From Lamellibrachia columna (Eukaryota; Annelida; Polychaeta; Sabellida; Siboglinidae), in assembly GCA_963662155.1 (NCBI GenBank), contig OY759264.1, forward strand, positions 10,493,931-10,557,930: a DNA stretch of 64,000 nt, in the 5' to 3' direction. The notes under the pieces are model-generated. The model had not been told where the DNA came from, ran no database searches, and saw only the letters and a program-made list of their open reading frames with translations. Positions 26,001-38,000 of this stretch are shown piece after piece. A program made the translations under genes and the position numbers. Numbering within the stretch: position 1 is the first letter of the stretch; the number at the start of each line of letters is the position of its first letter.

Positions 26001-29000
26001 GCACCAGCCGGCCCCAGGGAAACCCTATGTTGAGCCCAACATCACAGTCAACGGTCAGAGACTCAGTGCAGTGAACGGGTTCACCTATCTTGGCAGCACA
26101 CTGTCTCAAAATGCCACCATTGATGACGAGGTGAACGTTAGACCTTCGGCAGACTACATGCCAGTGTTTGGAACAGAAGAGGCATTGGTATACAGACCAA
26201 GCTGAAGGTGTACAGAGCAATAGTACTCCCCACGCTGCTCTACGCATGTGAAACATGGACAGTGCACCAACGCCATGCCAAGAAACTGAACCACTTCCAC
26301 ACAACGTGCCTCAGGAAACTCCTCAACATCAAGTGGCAGGACAGGATTCCAGACACTGAGGTACTTGCCCAAGCAGACCTACCCAGCATCTATGCCATCC
26401 TAATGCAGTCCCAGCTACGCTGGGCAGGACATGCCAGACCATCAGCTCCCAAAAAGGCTCTTCTATGGCAAACTACAGCAAGGAAAGTGGTCCCATGGAG
26501 GCCAGAAGAAGTGCTTCAAAGACACTCTAAAAACATCCCTGAAAGCGTTTGCCATCACCCCCGACTCCTGGGAACAAACAGCCATGTACCGGGCCATGTG
26601 GCGTTCCTCCGTGCACAAAGGCTCCAAGATATGCTAGGCCAACAGGACCGCTGCAGCAGAGCAAAGGAGGCAAGCTAGGAAAGCCTGAGCCAGCAATCTG
26701 CAGGATGACGTCCCCCTCATCCCATGTCCCAACTGCCAACGTACCTTCCGTGCACGGATTGGCCTTGTCAGCCATCTGCGCACTCACCAGATCCAGCCCC
26801 AATTACCCCCAGATGACTAGAGTGGTCCTCGTCGACTCGACGGACGAACAGTATATTGAGTTATTTACCATGTTATGAAATGTTGTCTATCCAGGCCCTT
26901 AGCCAGGGACCTGTCTGCCCGTCTTGAAGACGGGCAAAGGTCTTACGACGACGGGTAAAATAAAAGATGGGTTTTCCTTTTACAAGACAAGATTTTGACA
27001 TAATAAATTTTTTTTTAACTGCCTAAGTTTTAAGTGACTCTTAGCACATGCGGTCATGATTCGACAAATGTTGTCAGCGGCAGAATAGTGAATACCGTCG
27101 ATCTATAAGACAATATATTTTTTACATTGACATCGTTGGAAAATAATGATACTGCAGTTGATCTCTATTTATTGTAATCATGTACGTCATTGGTTGGGAA
27201 ACACATTTCTATGGCATTTCTCAGTGCCTATCCATTGGCGCTCTCATTTGAAGAAACAAACACGTGACCCGGATTTGTGTTGATGCTTTTTTTGTAAAAG
27301 TGAATAAATGCAATGTTCCAGCTATTGTCCCTGAATAGTCTGAGTCAGCATCCTTTATTACGTTGGTGGAGATCCATATGTTGATGTGCCTGCTGCTAGT
27401 AACTGAGATGCTACTGTATTGTCGCTCACCACTGGCACTCCGCAGTGGCCAAACACGATCGCGGTAGACTTCGAAACTGAATCTGATCTGGGTTCCAATT
27501 CACATACGTAACCGGCATGTAGGCCCTACTATCGGCAGCAGTTTTCCAGTTCCTCAATTCAAACGGCAGACAAACCACGAACGATTAGGCTGTGCTCAGT
27601 CTAGTAAATTAATATTGTTTTTTGTCCAATAGACAATACTGAATCTGGATGATTGCTGTTTTATCAAAGAAATAATGTTTCAATGTATTACTCTCAAAAC
27701 CAGTTGTATTACTGAGTGCTATATCTTCTATTTTATTTGTTGTATTGCTTTACTTTTAGTGTCAAGCATTTAATTTTGAGTGTGATTGTAATCATATTTG
27801 TTCATATCAGACGTATTTGCATGTATGTACTTAAAGTCTTAAGATGCTTCAAACGTTACTTCCATGTTTATATATTTAAAATAAAGTTTCAAGTTACTTT
27901 TCCACAAACCTTCATGTGTTGGCTCTTCTTCTGTTATTATTACCATGCAGGTGATAACACCAACCTCGCTGCACAGCTAGTAAGGCTTGATTGGGCCAAT
28001 AATGGTTAAACCAGACTTAGCCTGCCATTGAAAAAAACTAATTTGGCCAATAATGGCTGTCAAAGACGCGAACGGCTTCCATGGAAGCTGTTTGTGCTTT
28101 TAAGTTTTTAGAATTTTCAAGATTGCCTGTGTCTATCGATATATTTTCTGATTTTATTTATTTAACTTTTAACAGTTTTGACACCGCTTTTATTTAACTT
28201 TAATCCGGACACATGGTGCATACCAAATGTATATATAACAAATCTCCCAAGCAATGTTCTACACAGTTATATTAATTTCTTTGTGGATATCACAAAACAT
28301 TGAATGACCTAAAATTGGGCATTCAAATGAAATCTCAAATACAATTATGGGGATATCAAAAATTTTGCAAACAATGCAAGGTTATATTTGTTTTGGTATA
28401 TAACAATTAAGCATTTTAAAAGTTTTTTTAAGCAGTAATCAAGTTGCTTTGTAAACAAATGTGCATTGGTGTTTTGTGGAACCAATTAATTTCATAGATA
28501 TTTGATTGAAATATTTTTTTCTCACTCAAGATAGTAGAATTAGAGGACATGAGGTAACATTAGTAAAGGATCAGTGTAGATTGGATATCAGGAAGTACTC
28601 TTTCTCACAAAGGACAATAAATTAATTGAACAATTTATCTACAGATTGTGTAACTGTTAGCAGCGGGAACATGTTTAAAAACAAGGTTGACACATATCTC
28701 AGGAGGGCGGGTTACACGTAGATGAACATTGCTGGACTCTTGATAAGACAATGGCTTCCTTGTCCACTTGCCATCTGGGCCTTTGTCTTGGATGGCAATC
28801 ATGTTAAATCCCCGTGAATGTTTTCATGATTTTCAAATTTAGTTAGCTGACAACAATAGTTGTTTAGTGTCATTATTTACTTTCAGAACTATGTTGTTGT
28901 ATGATATAAATGTTTAATTACGTAACATTTTCAAAATGTAGTGATGATGTTGCTAAAAACAAAAGTCGGTCAGACATTTCTACAGATAGCATGTTCAACG

Positions 29001-32000
29001 ACCCCCAAGAATTGTGTGACATGTTGAGAAGATACATTGTGTCAATAATAATAATAATAATAATAATAAAAAGACTTCTTTGGCGCCAATATCCTCGGAA
29101 AATCCGAGCTCAGTGGCAATAGACTTTGACAAAATAAAATGTGACTTCATCGATAGTGTCACACTCTTCACACTGAAATTTCATTTCACTGAAATATTGT
29201 TGTTAATTGACCTGTTTATACATATTACATTTTATAAAGTTTAATGAATGGACACTTTCTTTATTTGTGTTGTTTTAATTCAAGAATATAATTTACTTTA
29301 TAGCCTGAACGATAACAGAGGATTATTAGAGACATCCAACGCTGGTCAAGAGTTTGCCAACGCTGTTCAAGAGTTTGCCGAAGCTGTACGATCAATGAAG
29401 AATCTTTGTGAATTAAAGTTAGTATTAATTAGTCAATTAGATCTATATTTACATCTGTTTCAACTTACAAATATTACAGTTGTCATAATGTCACATATAA
29501 AACAATAATAATAGGACAAAAATTTCTGCCAAAATCTACACCTTTGGAAACCCACAATTTCTCGTTGCCAAAGACGTGATTTCTTGGAAATGGCCATCAA
29601 AGATTGAACAACATGATTGATTACTTCATAGAAGCACACTTTGTCCATTACTAAGATGATTTAGGGGTATGCAATTGTTATAAAAGTGAACTTTATAGAT
29701 AGTAAACTTTCAGAGCTATCAGAATATGATGGAAACACATATCAATATGAGTTTATTTGGTTACTCATTTACAATGTTGTTACAAGTACGGTCATAATTA
29801 ATTTCATCTGGTAACTCAGGAGATTCTCTGGAAACCCCAAGGGGCTTATTATGAGAACCGTGGGCTCTGGGAGCATTGTGTCCAGGCGGCTTTGTATGAG
29901 GCTCAGCCACAGGCTTGGCATATGTTACAGGGTCTACATTTCATGTTCTTAATTGGAATAGTATGCCATTAGGCATACCCTTAATAAGTGTCATTTATTT
30001 GGCCTTTTCATATCTTTATATCTGGCTTGTGTTGTTGATTGCATAAAGTAATCATTGCTGTTCCCAGTATTGTAACTGTGGATTTCCATATTTCTTTGAA
30101 ATAGTGTTGAGATGGTGTTTGGAAGTGCTTGACGAGTATGCTTGTACATAATTAGCCCTAGTTGCAGTTTGTAAATATCTATCATTAATTATTAGTAAAT
30201 TGTTCTGTTTAAATAGTGGTTCAGAGTGAGCAAGGTAATCAGAGTTGTTAATGATCCTAATAGTTTTTTTTGCAGCATTCTGATCTTGTTAAGTTTTGTA
30301 GAGTATGTATCAGCCCATATTAGAGTACAATATTGTAGATGTGGAAGTACTAAAGAACAGTAAATTGTTTTTAAAATGTATGCGGGGAGGAAATGTTTAA
30401 GTTTGCAGAGTATGCCAATATTTAGTCCAAGTTTAGTTGCCAGTTTGTTCAAGTGCATTGACCAATTTAAGTGTTCGTCTATATACACACATCAAGAAAT
30501 TTAGTGGAGTTAACTTGAGGGATGGCTGATCCGTTAATTTGAATTGCTTGAGATGGGATATTGTATTTTTTATTTACTGATGTGAATATAATGTAGGTCA
30601 TTTTTTTATATTTAGGGAAAGTTTATTTGTGTGGAGCCACTGGGTTATTTTTTTTATTTTCATTATTAACCTTATCTATGAGTGTAGTTAAATTTTGATG
30701 TGAATGATACATACTGGTATCATCTGCAGAGTGAAATTCATTATAGTTGATGTGTTGCAAAGGTCGTTGTTATGAAGTATAAATAATAGTGGCCCTAGTA
30801 TAGAGCCTTGTGGCACACCACACATCACTGTCTTGTGATTTGAATTTACATTGTTGTAAGTGACATATTGTATCCTGTGCTCTAGGTAACTCCTGAACCA
30901 AGTAAGTATGTGCCCTCTGATACCATAGCAGTTAAGTTTTTGGAACAGTATATTGTGGTCTATAGTGTCGAAGGCCTTAGATCAATAAATATACCTATAT
31001 TGAAGGAGTTACTGGCGGTTCCACTTGATATTTTATGTATAAGATTTTTTTAGAGTAAGTGGAATATTTTTTCCTGAAACTGTATTGGTCTTCTGATATT
31101 ATGTGGGACTGGTTGAGAAAGCGTTTGAGTCGATTATACATCAGATGTTCCAAAATTTTTTACAAACATGGCAGAATTGAGATTGGTCTGTAGTTGCAGA
31201 AGTTATTTGGGTCATTATTTTTATGCACTGGAATGATTTTTGCTATTTTTAGTTGATGTGGTACCACTCCAGTGGAAAATGATTGTTAAATATATGTGAT
31301 AATAGGGGAGCTATTTGGGAACTTATTTCTCGCATAATGTGGGGATCAATGTTGTCAAAACCACTAGACGTGTTAGACAATGTTGCGTAATAGTGAAACA
31401 ATTTCCTCGGGGGTTGTGGGTCGACAGAAAAAATTATTGGGATTTGTTTGAACAAGTTCAGTTGGGTCACCTGTTGTGGGTATGTATTTAACAAGATTTG
31501 ATGCCACATGTATAAAATAATCATTAAATTAGTTTGCCATGTCTTTTGGTTTTAAAGTTTCTGAGCCGTCCAACAAAGTGAAACTTGTGCTCGGGTTTGT
31601 TACTTTTGATTTACATTTCAAGAATTTTATTTTGAGTTTCGCCAAGTTTTTCTACTTTTAATTCGTCTGTACAGAGTTTTGTATCCTGGTTTAAGTGGGA
31701 GGTTACAAATGTCATAAATGTTGAATACTGGGAGGTGGTCGGATATGTCAGTGTATAAAATCCCAGAGTTGATTTTGTGTTGTGTTATGTTGGTGAATAT
31801 ATTATCTATTATTGTAGCCGAGTCGTTAGCAATTCTGGTTGGTTTACTGATTGTTGGATAAAATCCTGTTGCATACATAATTTGTTGATGAAATCATTAA
31901 CTTGGCATGAGTTGGTGTTAATTAAGTTTAAATTAAAATCCCCCATTATTATACTACGTTTCTTTTCCCGAGATATTGAGTTTAAGAAGTTCATCGTTGA

Positions 32001-35000
32001 AGCTATCTATGTTAGTTATTGTTTAATTTTATCTCAATGAAAATGGATTCATAATGACTATGGTCATATCTCATCATTAAGTCGTCTATTTTATATCGGT
32101 GTTTGTTGGGTATGTAAATGCCAACCCCACCTCCTCTCCCTTGTCTGGGATACGTAACCAGGGTATAACCATTCATGTTATAACAATTAGCGTCACCATG
32201 GTCGGTAAGCCAAGTCTCAGTTAACCCTATACAATCAAATGAAATTTTTAGTGTTTTTAGACAAAATTCAACTTTTTAAAAGTTTTTTCGTAGACTACGT
32301 GTATTAACAGCTAGTGTAGAAAAAGTGGAGTTTTGCTTGAAGTTAATATATAAGCTGATCAGTTCACTGTCTGTAAAGTACTCACAGTTTTGCATAGTTG
32401 TTGATATGTTATTAAAAATAAACTTGTCGTTTTCATAAATCCATATATAGATTGTTCGCCATAATAGAGTCCAGAGGGTGAGACTGTGTTGTTCGGTTAA
32501 GAGGTTTTACTGCTGGTCCAGTTGGCGGAGGTCTTGGATGGGGGTAACGGACACTTTCCTTCCTCTGGAGAGGAGGCACACGATGCGGCCATCTGATGTT
32601 CACGTGGCGGTGACATTGTTCTGCGTCTAGGCCTTGTTGAGCAATTCACTGCGGCATCTGGTTAGGTTTTCGGTAATGAGAAGTTTCGTTCCCTTCAGGC
32701 GCCGTTTCCCTGAGAACACTTTTTGCCGTGCTTGGTAGCTTGTGAATTTCACAATTATCGGTCGCAGCTGCGAATTTGTTGAGTTTGTAGACGTTCTGAG
32801 CCAGTGACATCGATCGGAATGCTGAGTTTGTTGTTGATGATGTCCAGAACTATGGTTTCTGGGTCGGCGGTGGCCAGCACACCATGGATGATTAAGCAAT
32901 TTCTCCTACTATACTGCTCGAACATGTCGATCTCATTGGACAGCTTCAGTTTTTCCGTCTCCAGCTGGGAGAGGCGAGCGGCTATCTTGGCAGCTTCGGC
33001 AGCAGCTAGTGATATGTCCATCTGGGAAGATTTGCACAGTTCTTGCTTCATGTTTCCGATTAGGTCTGAATTCAGAATGGAGTTGATGATTTTTTTAGCA
33101 AAGTGTGTGTTGTCAATAAGTCTGGCAATGATTGCCTGACTAATTGATTCGATGAAATTAGCAATGATTAGGTCTTTGTTTTCGATCAGCACAATGATTG
33201 CGCTGTGCATGTCTCCGTTCAATGATTCGTTGATGGCTTCTGAAGCGCTGGCGCTTCCCTTACGTTGACCTTTAGGCATGATCACTATGCGTTTGTCCAC
33301 TGTTACGATGACCACTAGCGCACTCAGATCAATCGGCACACAATGTTCCATGCTAAGTCCGGCTGATTTAACCTGAGGCACGCCTCGTCAGACACAGGAA
33401 TGCAGGCACGCGAGACTGATCTGCTGGATGTGAGTGTTTAACAGTCGCACCTTCTCGGTTGATTGTTTCGCAGTCAATCGAGTGTAGTAGATTTCGGTTG
33501 ACGATTCCTGCCAATTGACAATGGTTTGTGGGCGATATTACCAGTCTAGTTTATCTTTTACAAGATTCACTCACAATGACTGGCATATACCACAGAGTGA
33601 CTTTACCGTCGTGATCGTTGTATACTCATCCCTTAGGCAGCACGTCTTGATGGATTGAATTTGGCCATAGGTTGTTGGAGCGACGTATGTTGTATGATTT
33701 TGAGAATTTCTTACAGGTCTTCTTCTGGCTATTAGGCTGTACTGCCTCTTATGCCAGCTCTCGCATTTACCGTCAGTTCAGATTGAGCGCATGCGTCTGA
33801 CGGTTTCCAGGATAGGGGTGGGGCAGTGTAATCTAGTTTGATTGGATGATTTTGCCACAACTTGTCTATTTTCCTCTCAAAGGATTGTACCGATGGAGCC
33901 CCTACCACACCATACATCTGTGCATCGGTGTATAAATTAGTTTTTTTTTATGTTTAATCGACATCTTTCTTTAAATATTTTTAGGTGGTGCCCTCTCGTA
34001 TCAGAATCATTGTCCCTCAATTTCACAAAATTGGATGAGACAGCTGCATCATATTTCTCTGTTAGGATTTTATAAAGTTCAATCATATCTCCTCTGAGGC
34101 GACGGTATGCTGAAGTTGGTAATTTCAGTTTCCGTAAACGTTCTTTATACTCAATGTCTTTGAAACCCGGAATTAATTTGGTTGCTCTACGTTGAACATT
34201 TTCAAGAGATGTGACATGCTTCTTTAGGTGTGGAGACCATATTTGATTAGCATATTCGATATGTGGGCGGATAAGAGACTTAAAAATTGTAGAAAAACAC
34301 TGCTCATCCATGTGATCGAAAGTTCTGTGAATTATCCCCATAAGCGAGTTGGCTTTATTTATTTTTTCTGACATATGTGCCTCAAAGTTAAGCGATGAAT
34401 CGAAAGTGACTCCGATATCTTTCACCTTGTCTGTGCTTGCAAGTGTTATGTGTTCAGGTCCCAGTGTGTATCCATTGTTTCTTATGCTTGATAGTCCGAT
34501 TCTCATATGGCTGCATTTATTTGGGTGAAATTTTAAGAGTGATGTGTTTGTCCATTGTTCGGCAAGGATTAGATCTTGTTGCAAACTTGTGCAGTCCTCT
34601 TCAGTGTAGATTGCATGGAAGAGCTTCATATCATCAGCAAATAGGAATAGCTCGGAGCTCTTAATAACTTCTGGTAAATCATTTATAAAGATCACAAATA
34701 GCAGGGGGCCAATCACTGATCCTTGTGGTATACCACTGGTGACCTCCTGCCAAGATGAGAATGAGTTGTTAATTCTAACGCGTTGACTTCTGTGGGACAG
34801 CATAGCTGCAATCCAGTCTAGAATTTTTCCCTTGATACCATAGCTCTGGAGTTTCCCTATAAGTCGACGATGTGGAACCTTGTCAAACGCTTTCATAAAG
34901 TCACAGTAAACTACATCTATACATCTACCATTTTCTAGTGTGTCGGTCCAGGGGTCAAGTACTTTTAGTAGTTGGAGAACTATGGAGCGACCCTTAATAA

Positions 35001-38000
35001 AACCAAATTGTTTGTCACTCAACAGGTCATTATCTTTCATGTGTTCAGTGACATTGTCTCTGATTATTTGCTCTAATATTTCTCCTGCTACGCTGGTTAG
35101 ACTGACTGGCCTGTAGTTCTGTGCTTGATGTTTGTCCTGCTACGCTGGTTAGACTGACTGGCCTGTAGTTCTGCGCTTGATTTTTGTTGCCTTTCTTGTG
35201 AATTGCGGATACGTTTGCTGTTTTCCAGTCTGTGGGTAACACGCTTGTTGTCAGTGATGTGTTAAATATGACGGATAGGGGAGTACTGATACAGTTCGCC
35301 AATTCGTGTAGGACACGAGGATGGAGACCATCTGGTCCTGGTGATTTGAATGTCTTTAGTTTCTTTAACTTCGATGCCACTGTCGATGGGTTGATAGTAC
35401 AGGGTTCGATTGTCTTGGAACATCTTATTGGTTCCTCTGGAGTTTCTCCTTCTGGTTCTCTTGTAAATACTGAGGAGAAGTAGTCAGCCAGCACCTGTGC
35501 TTTTTCCGAGTCAGACTTTGTCAGGTCATCTTTGTCATCTTCGCTTTTTATCAAGTTGGGTATTCCCATTCTTGTCGTCGTTTTTGCCTGGGCATACTGC
35601 CAGAACTTCTTGGGATTCTGTTTTATTTGGTTAATGATATCCTTTTCATATTGCTTTTGTGCCTTTCTTGTCAGTCTCCTGACTTGATTTCGAAGTCAGC
35701 AAAATTCCTGGTAATTTTGGGCATCTTTAGTTAGAAGGAATTTTTTCCACAATCTATTTTTCCTCTTGATTTTGGCTCGGGTTTTCATATCCAGTGGCAC
35801 TGGGTACTTTCTGGCTCTTTGTGATATTCTCTTCTTTGGAATGCATTGTTCTTCTGCTTGTTTAAGTTTAGACATAAGGATATCCCATTGGGCTTGGACA
35901 TCTCCCTGGTGATTAGAAAATTCTGCCTCCCAGTCTATGTTTAGTAAGTCTTCCATTTTGGTGTAATCTCCTTTGTCGTATTTATAAACAGTTTTGCTGA
36001 TTGGTTCATAGGTTGGAGTGCAGCTAAGAACCACCTTGATAACAGAGTGGTCACTTTTACCTAGTCCTGAGGCTGTCTCGATTGTTGAGATCACTGTATC
36101 GTCATTTGTGAGGGCAAGGTCCAGGAGCGATGGTTCGTTTGTACCTCTGCCTCTAGTGGGTTCTGTAATGTGTTGCATCAAGTAACAGTCTCGAAATTTT
36201 TCTAAAAATTTAAATTCCTTATTCTCAGTACTTGTTGCTGTAGTTGATTTTGTTTCCCAGTTAATCCTAGGGTAGTTGAAGTCTCCAAGTAGCAGAACAT
36301 GGGAAAAAAATGTCTCATTTATTTTGTCAAGTAATTTGTTAAGGTTGTCATTGTTCTCAGTGGTGCTGCTGGGGCTTCTATAAAAGGAGCCTATGAGAAG
36401 GGTGTTTTTCCCTTTCAATTTCAAAGTGCAAAACTGTGCTTCATTAAAGTCAACATCAAATTGGTGTACTTGAAATGGCAATGATTTGTGAATAAATAAA
36501 AACATCCCTCTACCTTTGCCCTCATCAATGTTCATTGCTTCATTAGAGTACCCTTCCAGGTTGTATTCCTGCATGGTTAGTTTTCTTTTATAATTTTTAG
36601 GCTTTACTTCTGATATTGCTACAACATGTGGAGGAGTTTAGTTCAGTTAATTTTTCCTTAGTTAGTATGTCAGCATTGGTATACTATATGACTATTTTTC
36701 CAGTTCTGGCACTAGCAGTGCTCGAGTTTGGCTGGTTATTTCTCCCCTTTTCTTTACCTTGATGATTTGCCTTTCTCCTGGGCGTCCTCTTACTAGGTAG
36801 ACAACATTTGTTGTCTATTCCTGCTGTGTTCTTTCTCTTGGCTCCTTCTGCAGTAGTCGCTCCTTCTCTCTATCTTCCCTGCTCATGTCATGTTTTATGA
36901 TCATTCCACTAAATGGCTCATCTTTGTTTTTCAGTTTGTATAGGTTTTTCATAACCATGGGTTTTTTGTCCTCTTCTGGAAAGGTTACAAGTAAAGGGCG
37001 ATTTTTTGTTTCCTCTGTTTCTGTCTCCTTTGCTTTGTCTCCCAGTCTCTTTACTGGTAGATCTTCTGGCTGGTATTTAGCACATGTAGTGTGTCCCAGT
37101 AGTTCCTTCATTAGATTCGTGTCATGGATTGCGTTGTGTGCTTTCAGAGTACTGGTCCCCTCTGGCACATTATAAACGATGATATTCTTCAATCTGATCA
37201 GTCTATTGTTTATTTGGGTGCACACAGTGGCTACTACGTCTTCTTTATTTATGTCCGGTTGTACTTGGCTTGCAACAAATGATTCATGCATTGCCTGTGA
37301 TTGCAGATCTGATACTTTGGACAGTGTCTCCTGAAGTTCATTGACTCTGCTGTGTAATGCTTTATGTTTATTTTCCATAGCATTCAATTTCTTTTTGAAC
37401 TGATCTTGCCGTTCATGCATGATTAATATGTGCGACAGGATTGTCTTTGCCCCTCTTTGGCATGATTTGCAATACCAACTGATCTGTTGATTTTCGTCAC
37501 TGATTAATACTGCATACAACGCATCAGACACATTTTGACAACCTTTACAGATGTCACATTCAATAGCTTCTGCATTGTCCTTTACTTCAAGGCTGCAGTC
37601 AGGACATTTCTCTTGATTTCTATCCAATTCCAGTTTCTTGTTTGTTTTATGTTGTTTTTTGGAATTATTTTTGGTTAATGGTCCTTTGATTCCAGACGAG
37701 CTAGATGAGCTACCTCGTAGTGATCTTGAAGTATTTACTTCCACTGGCGTACCACCAGTTGCCATTGTTATCCAAGGTGTACAAGTTTTCATTGACCTAA
37801 CAATTAACCTAATATTATAGGCTAGTCTTGTATTAAAAGTGCAAACACAGAGGTTATGATAGGATATATGTTAGTTGATTCTAGTCCTGGGCCGACTCAG
37901 GACATAATGCATTTTCAAGACACAGGGGTGATCATGACACACCCGAAGAATGGCCTGTTAGTTAGTTCAGGAGGTGGGAAAACAAAGGAGGATATATATT

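Larger units (their letters stand above)
33400..37830 (-). mobile_element. Near full-length CR1-type LINE, antisense
   Basis: Two-ORF non-LTR retrotransposon: ORF1 at 36815-37764, ORF2 from about 36700 down to about 33735. The domain order (zinc-finger ORF1; endonuclease plus reverse transcriptase in ORF2) is that of the CR1 group. The C-terminal frame after 33940 ([20 protein letters not shown]) is shifted by a run of A bases. Limits are approximate because I could not define a target duplication. Only four lesions were noticed, so this copy is much younger than the neighbouring LINE. Confidence 0.85.
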
